Positions 58,001 to 64,000 of a stretch of 64,000 nt of DNA are shown one piece after another. The stretch is from assembly GCF_014844055.1 (NCBI RefSeq), contig NZ_CP062167.1:248001-312000 (forward strand). The letters run 5' to 3'. The notes below the pieces were generated by a model, which did no database searches, had not been told where the DNA came from, and was given only the letters and a program-made list of their open reading frames with translations. A program made the translations under genes and the position numbers. The DNA is from Aureimonas sp. OT7 (GTDB taxonomy: Bacteria; Pseudomonadota; Alphaproteobacteria; Rhizobiales; Rhizobiaceae). The number at the start of each line of letters is the position of its first letter. The stretch's first letter is position 1.

Positions 58001-58517
58001 AGGACGGGTAGAGCATCGGCATGACGGCCGCCATGAAGGCATGGTCGGACTGATGCGGAACGGTAGAGGATTTGGCGCCATGGTCGTCGCCGGCGATGGC
58101 CAGCACACCGCCATGGCGCGACGACCCGGCGGCGTTGGCGTGCTTGAACACATCGCCCGAGCGGTCGACGCCCGGCCCCTTGCCGTACCAGATGCCGACG
58201 ACGCCATCCTTGCGGAAGCCGGGCGACACGGACGCCTGCTGCGATCCCCATACGGCAGTCGCCGCGAGATCTTCGTTGACGCCGGGTTTGAAGACGATCC
58301 CTTCGGCTTCCAGCTCGCGACGCGCCTTCATCAGATGCTGGTCGTAGCCGCCGAGCGGCGAGCCGCGATACCCGGATATGAAGGTACCCGTGTTCAGACC
58401 CGCTTCGCGGTCGCGTCGCATCTGAACCATCGGCAGGCGCACCAGCGCCTGCGTACCGCTCATGAAGACGCGGCCCTCGCGCGCGGAATATTTGCGGTTG
58501 AGTTCGTCGCTGGCCAT
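55038..58517 (-). CDS. Indolepyruvate ferredoxin oxidoreductase, fused subunits
   Basis: This 1159-residue ThDP enzyme oxidatively decarboxylates aryl pyruvates (from Trp, Phe, Tyr) to aryl-acetyl-CoA, reducing ferredoxin. The alpha-type pyrimidine domain begins FISGYRGSPLGGYDQHL. The ThDP domain contains GCPHNSSTKVPEGSRGMAGIGCHF and LGDGTYFHSGILA. Iron-sulfur Cys are in VCEGCGDCSVQSNC and SSCNKDFSCLKGFCP. The gamma domain (ITGVGGTGVLTIGALLG) is fused at the C-terminal side, as in aerobic alphaproteobacteria. GGGAGG precedes ATG 58517. The Lrp-type regulator lies upstream in the same direction and probably controls it. Phenylacetyl-CoA would be a possible product. Confidence 0.94.
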   Translation of the reverse strand: MASDELNRKYSAREGRVFMSGTQALVRLPMVQMRRDREAGLNTGTFISGYRGSPLGGYDQHLMKARRELEAEGIVFKPGVNEDLAATAVWGSQQASVSPGFRKDGVVGIWYGKGPGVDRSGDVFKHANAAGSSRHGGVLAIAGDDHGAKSSTVPHQSDHAFMAAVMPMLYPSSIHEFVEFGLAGIAMSRYSGCWVGMKVIADTVETTASVDLSGERRIFAEPGDFQLPADGLNLRVPDDRWAQDNRLQTYKAYAAIAFARANRLDRVTLDAEDARLGIIASGKAYEDVRQALKELGIDEETAHRARLRLYKVGMPWPLEPEGVREFSVGLEEILVVEERREIIENQIKQQLFNWRADVRPRIIGKFDHKDRPVLSLAEELSVATAAITIGEHILAMGHVDPDHRAYIEARIAHFRRRRDAGKQAVAPVARMPFYCSGCPHNSSTKVPEGSRGMAGIGCHFMVTWMGRSSETFSQMGGEGVAWAGIAPFTDEKHVFVNLGDGTYFHSGILAIRQAVAAGVNATYKILFNDAVAMTGGQKVDGHLDPVQITHQLEQEGVSPIYLVSETPDRYAPAQLPHGAIIRPRDEVEAVMREIREAPGVSAIVYDQTCAAEKRRRRKRGLMPEPNRRVAINPAVCEGCGDCSVQSNCISVEPLETEFGRKRRINQSSCNKDFSCLKGFCPSFVTLEGAEPRRRAALGGPDLSSVPEPVVPELEDVCNIAITGVGGTGVLTIGALLGMAAHLDGKAPMLLDMAGLAQKGGAVLSHVRLGRRAEDVTCPRIVSGSTDLLIAADDVVAASKESVNLLSNERTRAVVNTHLTPVAQFVRDPDFDFRRTLVSGTIGKSVMPGSHFENFTEMAERVAGDAIATNIMMLGYAWQKGLVPLSGNAILEAIRINGVAVKANLDAFGWGRLAAAEPQRIAALAGDGQPPVETLADMTTERLIEHRAAMLADYQDTALAQRYRDLVRRAQVADASAGAHGKLVRAVAHNYAKVLAYKDEYEVARLFTDGRFADSLKRDFTGVKRMTFHMAPPFLSGTDSNGRPRKRNFGPWILPVMRLLAKGKRLRGSALDPFGYGAERREERAAIVTYEADCDMVFRRLEAGDLGIAVELLSLPDSVRGFGPVKAASAAAAAARRASLTQALLEARQADKPRLPEPAE

Positions 58518-58660
58518 CCGGTACCTCCCACGATGCCTGTTCCGGCGGAGTTGTCCCCCGCTCTTTGAAGGCATTCTAACCCTATGGAAGATGAGAACCT
58601 TTCCTGTTTTTTGTAGGCGGATGGCCGCTTGAAGGACGCGTGCTTCGCTTTCGGGCTTAT

Positions 58661-58680
58661 TTGAGGATGGCCCCCCTCAA
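58661..58680 (-). terminator. Hairpin at the end of the Lrp-type gene
   Basis: On the minus strand TTGAGG and CCTCAA pair around an eight-base loop, overlapping the Lrp stop codon, followed by ATAAGC rather than a run of T. It is a weak terminator candidate that would separate the Lrp gene from the oxidoreductase. The rest of the 159-base gap shows a TAGAAT hexamer (58572-58577, minus strand) but no paired -35. Confidence 0.35.
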
Positions 58681-59132
58681 ATCGGCAAAGGCGATCCGCT
58701 CTTCGACTTGCGCAGGACGACGGTGGAATTGAGCTCCGCCACATGAGGCAGGCGAGACAGCTTCGTCTTGACCAGCGTCTCGAAGCTTTCCGTATCGCGG
58801 GTCAGGATCGTCAGCACGAAGTCGTATCGGCCGGTGACGAGATAGCATTCCATGATTTCGGGCATGGCATTGGCGGCCTGCTCGAAGGCTTCCAGGCTGT
58901 CTTCGTCCTGGCGCCCCAGCTTGACCATGGTCAGGACCGTGACGAGCAGCCCGACGGCACGCTCATTGATGCGATATCGGCGGTCGCCGATGACTCCCTC
59001 GGCCTGCATCCGCCGGATACGCCGCCAGCATGGCGTGTGGCTGAGGCCGGCAGCGCGTCCGATGCGCTCGACCGACCCTTCCGGATCTCGTTGAAGAGCC
59101 CTCAGTATCCTCAAGTCAGTCGCGTCAAGCAT
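58677..59132 (-). CDS. Lrp/AsnC-family transcriptional regulator
   Basis: A 151-residue regulator with the AsnC-type helix-turn-helix at the N-terminus (MLDATDLRILRALQRDPEGSVERIGRAAGLSHTPCWRRIRRM, residues 1-42) and the RAM effector domain (MECYLVTGRYDFVLTILTRD). ATG 59132 begins exactly at the conserved start; the frame upstream to 59303 is not homologous. Lrp proteins sense amino acids, and placement upstream of indolepyruvate oxidoreductase suggests aromatic amino acid control. Confidence 0.9.
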   Translation of the reverse strand: MLDATDLRILRALQRDPEGSVERIGRAAGLSHTPCWRRIRRMQAEGVIGDRRYRINERAVGLLVTVLTMVKLGRQDEDSLEAFEQAANAMPEIMECYLVTGRYDFVLTILTRDTESFETLVKTKLSRLPHVAELNSTVVLRKSKSGSPLPI

Positions 59133-59294
59133 GGGCCGCTCCGGATTGCGAAAAGCCGCTTCTTTGCCGTTAGCGCGCGTTTGCGCAAGGCCTCTGCACG
59201 TGTGTCGACGACTGTGAGGAACGGAGCGATGACGGCGCCGATCCTCTATAAATTTGCAGAAGATCCCAGGCCGAAGATAATGATCACTTAATAT

Positions 59295-59313
59295 ATGCGT
59301 CATACTGTCGCAT
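59295..59313. promoter_or_regulatory. Dyad in the AT-rich gap upstream of the Lrp gene
   Basis: ATGCG (59295-59299) and CGCAT (59309-59313) are perfect inverted repeats nine bases apart, within the AT-rich 254-base gap between the divergent Lrp gene and the 90-residue protein. This gap also holds TATACTAT close to 59365-59372, a likely -10 for the plus-strand gene. Autoregulation by Lrp is possible; nothing more is seen in the gap. Confidence 0.35.
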
Positions 59314-59386
59314 TCACAAAAATGTCAATACTATAAATACTGTTTCACATTAACCTGATCATTTATACTATAGCAATAGGGTTTTC

Positions 59387-59659
59387 ATGTGGCGAGATCT
59401 TGCCGGGACACCTGAAGCGCTGTCCCAGTTTCACGAATGGATCGTCGCCATCTACGATGACGCGGCGTCCTATGCGGTTAAACGCCTGCAGCTCCCTATC
59501 GCCCAGGCCGTCAACCACGCGATCTTACTGACGCTGGAGGAGCTGCAGCAGCGCAACGCCCCGGCCGAGCTGGTCGCCGAGATCGAGTCGAGGCTGACGC
59601 TCGAGCGCCGATCCCTGATGTTCAACCTCGCCCGGCAGCATGGGGTGCGCGCGGCTTAG
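59387..59659 (+). CDS. Small 90-residue protein of unknown function
   Basis: A 90-residue, mostly helical protein (MWRDLAGTPEALSQFHEWIV, then AVNHAILLTLEELQQRNAPAELVAEIESRLTLERR). It has no signal peptide, membrane segment or Cys. Amphipathic helices with alternating Leu, Glu and Arg suggest a helical-bundle or dimeric protein. AGGG precedes ATG 59387, and a TATACT-like -10 lies in the AT-rich leader. The end overlaps the M20 peptidase gene by four bases, tail to tail. I do not recognise the family; coding is supported by start context and codon use, not homology. Confidence 0.6.
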   Translation: MWRDLAGTPEALSQFHEWIVAIYDDAASYAVKRLQLPIAQAVNHAILLTLEELQQRNAPAELVAEIESRLTLERRSLMFNLARQHGVRAA

Positions 59660-61050
59660 ACGCCCCTCCCCGACAGGGCGGCCAGAACACGCGCCCAGGA
59701 GCGTTGCCCCTTGTGGAAGGACGACATCTCGTACTTCTCGTTGGGCGAATGGATCCGGTCGTCTCCCAGCCCGAAGCCGATGAGAAGGGATTGCATCCCC
59801 AGCCGGCGCTTGAACTCGCCGACCACGGGGATAGACCCGCCCATGCCGATCATGACGGCCGGGTTCGGCCACTCGTCGCTCAAGGCCCGCCTTGCCGCTT
59901 CCAGCATCGGCGAATCGAAAGGCAGCTGGATCGCGCCGGAGCCGCCATGTTCATGAAACTCCGCCCTGCAGTCCGCGGGCAGGCGCTGCTGGACGAAAGA
60001 GCGGAAGCTTGACCGGACGGCCGCGGGGTCCTGATCGAAGACCAGCCGGAAGGATACCTTCGCCCGGGCCGAGGCCGGGATCACCGTCTTGAACCCCTTT
60101 CCGGTATAGCCGCCTTCGATGCCGTTCACTTCCGCGGTCGGACGCGACCATGTCTGCTCGAGCACGGAGCGCCCTTTTTCGCCGGCCGGCACGGACAATC
60201 CGACGCCGCCGAGGAATTCGGCTTGCGAAAAGTCCAGCCCGTTCCAGAGGGTCCGGATGTCCTCCGGCAGCTCCGGCACGCCGTCATAGAAGCCAGGCAG
60301 GGTCACCCGGCCTTCCGTGTCGTGCAGATCGGCCAGGATCTTCGCGAGCACGTGGATGGGATTGGCTGCGGCGCCGCCGTAATAGCCCGAATGCAGGTCC
60401 ATCGATGCGGCATGGATGGTGACTTCCTCGCCCACCAGTCCGCGCAAGCCGGTGGAGATGGCCGGCGTATCGCGGTTCCACATGTTGGTGTCGCAGACGA
60501 GCGCCACATCGGCCGACAGTTCCGCCTTGTGCGCGTCCATGAAGGGCAGCAGCGAGGGCGAACCGGACTCCTCCTCCCCTTCCAGAAACAGCGTGACCCG
60601 GCAGGGCAGGCTTCCCGTTTGCCCGATATAGGCGCGGCAGGCCTCCACGAACGTCATGAGCTGGCCCTTGTCGTCGGCCGATCCGCGCCCGACGATCCGG
60701 CTGCTGCCGTCGTCCATCCTCTTCACCTGCGGATCGAAGGGATCGGTATCCCATAGCGCGATGGGGTCTACCGGCTGCACGTCGTAATGCCCGTAGAACA
60801 GGACGTGCGGCGCATCGGCGCCGGCGCCGTCGTGATGCGCCACGACCATCGGATGGCCTGGCGTATCGTGAAGCGCCACCCGAAAGCCGAGCCCGGAAAG
60901 ATCGGCGACCAGCCATTCCGCTGCCTTCCGGCATGCGTCGGCATAGGCCGGATCGGTCGATATGGACGGGATGCGCAGGAGTTCCTTCAGCCGCTCGACG
61001 GACGCATCGAGGTTCGTATCGATCGTGGCGAGAACCTGTTCGAGTGACAT
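59656..61050 (-). CDS. M20-family metallopeptidase (dipeptidase)
   Basis: A 464-residue zinc peptidase of the M20 family. Metal and catalytic residues are in HVLFYGHYDVQPVDP, VGRGSADDKGQLMTFVEA and FLEGEEESGSPSLLPF, with the dimerisation domain inserted between. It probably cleaves dipeptides or acyl-amino acids in the cytoplasm, as no leader is seen. The start ATG 61050 begins MSLEQVLATID and follows a GAAGAAGGA stretch. It stands alone on the minus strand. Confidence 0.93.
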   Translation of the reverse strand: MSLEQVLATIDTNLDASVERLKELLRIPSISTDPAYADACRKAAEWLVADLSGLGFRVALHDTPGHPMVVAHHDGAGADAPHVLFYGHYDVQPVDPIALWDTDPFDPQVKRMDDGSSRIVGRGSADDKGQLMTFVEACRAYIGQTGSLPCRVTLFLEGEEESGSPSLLPFMDAHKAELSADVALVCDTNMWNRDTPAISTGLRGLVGEEVTIHAASMDLHSGYYGGAAANPIHVLAKILADLHDTEGRVTLPGFYDGVPELPEDIRTLWNGLDFSQAEFLGGVGLSVPAGEKGRSVLEQTWSRPTAEVNGIEGGYTGKGFKTVIPASARAKVSFRLVFDQDPAAVRSSFRSFVQQRLPADCRAEFHEHGGSGAIQLPFDSPMLEAARRALSDEWPNPAVMIGMGGSIPVVGEFKRRLGMQSLLIGFGLGDDRIHSPNEKYEMSSFHKGQRSWARVLAALSGRGV

Positions 61051-61129
61051 GGCTGATCCTTCTTCCGGCGCTGTCGCTGGGTGCAGGATCTAAAGCATGG
61101 AAGCGGCGTTTGGAAATCCGTTTTGCTTT

Positions 61130-61714
61130 TCAGATAACGAAAGCCGCCATGGCGAAGCCGCCGACCACCAGGGCGACTGCCGCCAGCGCGACCTTGCGCG
61201 GATGCCGCCGGCTGATGTCCGTTGCGGCCGGCCCGAAGGCATAGAAGAGGGCGCAGGGCACGAAATAGCGCAGGCCCCGCCCCAGAAGGCCGACCAGGAC
61301 GAAGGTCCAGAGATCGAGGCCGGTGACGCCGCTCGTGATGGTGATGACCTTGTAGGGGATCGGGCTCAGGGCACCGACCAGGACCATGATCCATCCCGCC
61401 TCGTTGAAGCGCGTCGCCAGCGCCTCGAAATCCGTCCCGAGCCCATAGAAATTGAGGATCGGCTGGCCGACCAGCTCAAACAGGAACATGCCGATGGCAT
61501 AGCCGAGCAGCCCGCCGGCGACGGAAGACAGCGTGCAGATCGCCGCCAGCCGCCACGCTCGTCGCCGGTCGGCCATGATCATCGGCGCCAGCATCACCTC
61601 GGGAAAGGCAGGGATGACGGAGGCTTCCGCGAAGCACAGGCCGGCCAACGCCTTCTCGGCGTGGCGATGCGCGGTCAGTGCGGTCAGTTTCTGAACGAAT
61701 CCGGCGGAGCCCAA
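61130..61714 (-). CDS. YqaA/DedA-like (SNARE-associated) membrane protein
   Basis: A 194-residue inner-membrane protein with four or five hydrophobic segments. The family pattern AHRHAEKALAGLCFAEASVIPAFPEVMLAPMIMADRRRAWRL is present, then GGLLGYAIGMFLFE and GALSPIPYKVITITSGVTGL with a conserved Pro and Lys. I place the start at TTG 61714 because GAGG lies five bases before it and the homologous part begins there; the frame upstream to 61858 is not conserved in style. DedA-type proteins are linked to lipid flipping and membrane homeostasis. It is divergent from phoX. Confidence 0.83.
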   Translation of the reverse strand: MGSAGFVQKLTALTAHRHAEKALAGLCFAEASVIPAFPEVMLAPMIMADRRRAWRLAAICTLSSVAGGLLGYAIGMFLFELVGQPILNFYGLGTDFEALATRFNEAGWIMVLVGALSPIPYKVITITSGVTGLDLWTFVLVGLLGRGLRYFVPCALFYAFGPAATDISRRHPRKVALAAVALVVGGFAMAAFVI

Positions 61715-61901
61715 TCGGTCCTCGTGCGGCGGTGCGGGGGTCTGGCCTGCCTGTATAGGCGAGGAGATCGGGGCATGCCTATGACCTCTTGCCGCGGCGA
61801 GACCATATCGGGCCCGGAACCGGCCGTTCTCACGAAGATATGAAACAATCGGAGCCACCGGGAGATACCCCCGGCATCGCCCGAGGAGTGCTTCGGCGGC
61901 C

Positions 61902-61919
61902 GTGTCATTCGCCTGTCAT
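61902..61919. promoter_or_regulatory. PHO box (PhoB site) upstream of phoX
   Basis: GTGTCAT (61902-61908) and CTGTCAT (61913-61919) are direct repeats with a four-base TCGC spacer, giving the 11-base period of a PHO box. Both repeats match the CTGTCAT consensus at six or seven of seven positions. The site ends 52 bases before the phoX start. It implies activation by PhoB under phosphate starvation. Confidence 0.85.
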
Positions 61920-61971
61920 TGCGCTCGCCTATCCCCGCCTTGGAAACGTTCCAGACTGCAAGGGGTGACAG

Positions 61972-63963
61972 ATGGACAAGACGGTCAACGGCGCGAAACC
62001 TTTCCGGTCCAGCCGGCTGGAGGAAGCGGAGGGCGAAGGACTCAACCCGACGCACAACCGCACCATGGGTGAAATCATTGCCGCGCGTTTCTCGCGGCGG
62101 TCCTTCCTCCAGGGCTCGCTGGCCGCGACGGCGATTGCCGCCACGGTCAGCCCGCTGGCGCTGGCGGCGGCGGACGAGGCCAAGGCGTCATCGACCGCCT
62201 CGCGCTTCGACTTCGCCGAGGTCGTGGCCGGCGTGGACGCAGACCACCATGTGGCCGAAGGCTACGATGCGGACGTGCTGCTGCGGTGGGGCGACAGGCT
62301 GTTCGCCGACGCACCGGACTTCGATCCAACGGCCCAGACTCCCGAGGCGCAGGCCCGGCAGTTCGGCTACAATAACGACTATGTCGGCTTCATTCCGCTG
62401 GATGGCGCCGACGACCGCGGCCTTCTGGTCGTCAACCACGAATACACGAACGAACATCTGATGTTCCCCGGCATCGTAACCGTCGTCGACGGCGAGATCA
62501 CGGTGGCCGAGGCCGACCGCACACGCGTCGACATCGAGATGGCCGCGCATGGCGGCACCATCGTCGAGATCCGCAAGGAGGGCGGCAAGTGGCGTCCCGT
62601 GCTGGACGGCGCCCTGAACCGGCGCATCACCGCGGGCACCGAGATGGCCCTGTCGGGCCCGGCGGCCGGGCATGACCGGCTGAAGACCAACGCAGACCCG
62701 ACCGGGCGCCGTGTCCTTGGCACCGTCAACAATTGTGCCGGCGGCGTGACCCCATGGGGCACCTACATCATGGCCGAAGAGAACATTCACGGCTATTTCA
62801 TGGGGGCGCTGCCGGAAGGCCACCGCGAAGCCGCGAACTACGAGCGCATGGGCATTCCGGAGGGCACCTATGCCTGGGGCCGGTTCCACGACCGCTTCGA
62901 CCTTTCGAAAGAGCCCAACGAGGCCAACCGCTTCGGCTGGGTGGTCGAGGTCGACGTAATGGACCCGAACTCGGTGCCGAAGAAGCGGACCGCGCTGGGC
63001 CGCTTCAAGCACGAGGGCGCCGAATCCATCGTGGCGAAGAACGGCAAGGTCGTCTTCTATCTCGGTGACGACGAGCGCTTCGACTACGTCTACAAGTTCG
63101 TGACGGCCGGCACATACGATCCGGACGACCGCGCCGCCAACAGGGATCTCCTGGACGAAGGCACGCTCTATGTCGCCCGGTTCCAGGAAGACGGCACGCT
63201 GGAATGGCTGCCGCTGGTCCATGGCGAGGGGCCGTTGACCGAGCAAAATGGCTTCGCTTCGCAGGCCGACATCCTGATCGAGACGCGCCGTGCCGCCGAC
63301 CTTCTGGAAGCGACGCCGATGGACCGGCCTGAAGACGTGGAGCCGAACGGCACCAATGGCCGCGTCTACGTCATGCTGACCAACAATACGCGCCGCAAGG
63401 ACGACCAGGTCGACGCCGCCAACCCGCGCGCGTCCAACGCCTTCGGCCACATCATCGAAATCGCCGAGGCCGATGGCGATTTCAGCGCCACGCGCGGCAC
63501 GTGGGAAGTCCTTCTGAAATGCGGCGACCCTTCGGTCGCCGAGGTGGGGGCGACCTTCTCCACCGCCACGACCGAGAACGGCTGGTTCGGCATGCCCGAC
63601 AATTGCGCCGTCGATGCGGACGGACGCCTGTGGGTCTCAACGGACGGCAATTCGCCCAAGGCGACCGGGCGAACGGATGGTCTCTGGGCAGTCGACACCG
63701 ATGGGGAAGCGCGCGGAACCTCCCGCCTCTTCTATCGCGTGCCCGTGGGCGCCGAGATGTGCGGGCCGCTGATGACCGACGACATGCAAACCATGTTCGT
63801 GGCCGTGCAGCATCCCGGCGACGGCGGCGAGGACTGGGACGGATTCGGCAGGCCCTCCTACTACGAGGATCTGTCCACCCGCTGGCCCGATTTCGACGAA
63901 GCGATGCCGGTGCGCCCGGCCGTCGTCGCCATCACCAAGACCGGCGGCGGCCGAATCGGCTGA
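61972..63963 (+). CDS. phoX: PhoX-family alkaline phosphatase
   Basis: A 663-residue periplasmic enzyme exported through Tat: the leader after a 40-residue N-terminal region holds FSRRSFLQGSLAATAIAATVSPLALA. The mature part is DUF839/PhoX: LLVVNHEYTNEHLMFPG, NNCAGGVTPWGTYIMAEENIHGYF, GRFHDRFDLSKEPNEANRFGWVVEVD and EMCGPLMTDDMQTMFVAVQHPGD. PhoX uses calcium and iron, rather than zinc, to cut phosphomonoesters. GGGGTGACAG sits before ATG 61972, and a PHO box lies upstream. The gene is complete, ending at 63963, 15 bases before a terminator-like hairpin. Confidence 0.94.
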   Translation: MDKTVNGAKPFRSSRLEEAEGEGLNPTHNRTMGEIIAARFSRRSFLQGSLAATAIAATVSPLALAAADEAKASSTASRFDFAEVVAGVDADHHVAEGYDADVLLRWGDRLFADAPDFDPTAQTPEAQARQFGYNNDYVGFIPLDGADDRGLLVVNHEYTNEHLMFPGIVTVVDGEITVAEADRTRVDIEMAAHGGTIVEIRKEGGKWRPVLDGALNRRITAGTEMALSGPAAGHDRLKTNADPTGRRVLGTVNNCAGGVTPWGTYIMAEENIHGYFMGALPEGHREAANYERMGIPEGTYAWGRFHDRFDLSKEPNEANRFGWVVEVDVMDPNSVPKKRTALGRFKHEGAESIVAKNGKVVFYLGDDERFDYVYKFVTAGTYDPDDRAANRDLLDEGTLYVARFQEDGTLEWLPLVHGEGPLTEQNGFASQADILIETRRAADLLEATPMDRPEDVEPNGTNGRVYVMLTNNTRRKDDQVDAANPRASNAFGHIIEIAEADGDFSATRGTWEVLLKCGDPSVAEVGATFSTATTENGWFGMPDNCAVDADGRLWVSTDGNSPKATGRTDGLWAVDTDGEARGTSRLFYRVPVGAEMCGPLMTDDMQTMFVAVQHPGDGGEDWDGFGRPSYYEDLSTRWPDFDEAMPVRPAVVAITKTGGGRIG

Positions 63964-63977
63964 CCCAAGCACCGGGC

Positions 63978-63995
63978 GGGCGGCTCAGGCCGCCC
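63978..63995 (+). terminator. Hairpin after phoX
   Basis: GGGCGGC (63978-63984), loop TCAG, and GCCGCCC (63989-63995) form a seven-pair GC stem 14 bases after the phoX stop. The window ends just beyond, so any T-run cannot be judged. Confidence 0.55.
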
Positions 63996-64000
63996 CCTCG

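Overview
The window is dense, GC-rich chromosomal DNA with almost no gap between genes. Gene content and family type point to an alphaproteobacterium, probably Hyphomicrobiales (Rhizobiales): a PHO box of the rhizobial type before phoX, a liu-type leucine operon beside a Liv-type importer, a lone pccB, a fused indolepyruvate ferredoxin oxidoreductase and an imelysin/DUF1111/DUF1513 iron cassette. This placement is inference. I see no phage, insertion sequence, integrase, CRISPR array or rRNA.

Layout. 1-0.8 kb: the end of a 2-hydroxyacid dehydrogenase and a small ABM-like protein. 0.85-3.26 kb (minus): phosphoketolase. 3.3-10.4 kb: a TetR regulator followed by a complete isovaleryl-CoA (leucine) catabolic operon, liuA-liuB-liuD-liuE-liuC. 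10.4-19.2 kb: a second, paralogous TetR regulator and a branched-chain-type ABC importer whose genes are interleaved with two acyl-CoA ligases. Both TetR genes carry nearly the same 16-bp palindrome at their 5' ends, so the two blocks are probably one regulon. 19.2-20.3 kb: ada. 20.3-24.6 kb (minus): RND pump and adaptor. 24.7-27.3 kb (minus): NDP-forming acyl-CoA synthetase fused to a GNAT domain (Pat-like). 27.4-32.1 kb: glyoxalase-fold dioxygenase, flavin monooxygenase, GMC oxidoreductase and SDR. 32.1-33.6 kb (minus): pccB. 33.7-37.1 kb: acetolactate-synthase-like enzyme and a membrane alpha/beta hydrolase. 37.2-42.2 kb: a four-gene periplasmic iron-related cassette (imelysin, di-heme DUF1111, imelysin, DUF1513).

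42.2-54.0 kb is a nearly self-contained selenocysteine system: selC (tRNA-Sec), selB, selA, fdhE, and a three-subunit membrane formate dehydrogenase whose alpha subunit reads through an in-frame UGA at codon 199, with selD transcribed divergently. A bacterial SECIS-like hairpin follows the UGA. An HPP/CBS membrane protein sits between selC and selB. 54.1-59.1 kb: a small secreted protein, a MarR regulator, indolepyruvate ferredoxin oxidoreductase and an Lrp-type regulator. 59.1-64 kb: an AT-richer pocket with a 90-residue unknown protein, an M20 peptidase, a YqaA/DedA-like membrane protein, and phoX under a clear PHO box.

The two most coherent systems are the acyl-acid uptake/activation/oxidation regulon (3.3-19.2 kb) and the selenium/formate locus (42.2-54 kb). 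In the first, an importer could bring in a carboxylic acid, the ligases make its CoA ester, and the liu enzymes oxidise it to acetoacetate and acetyl-CoA. In the second, the Sec-insertion enzymes are co-transcribed with the only selenoprotein visible here.
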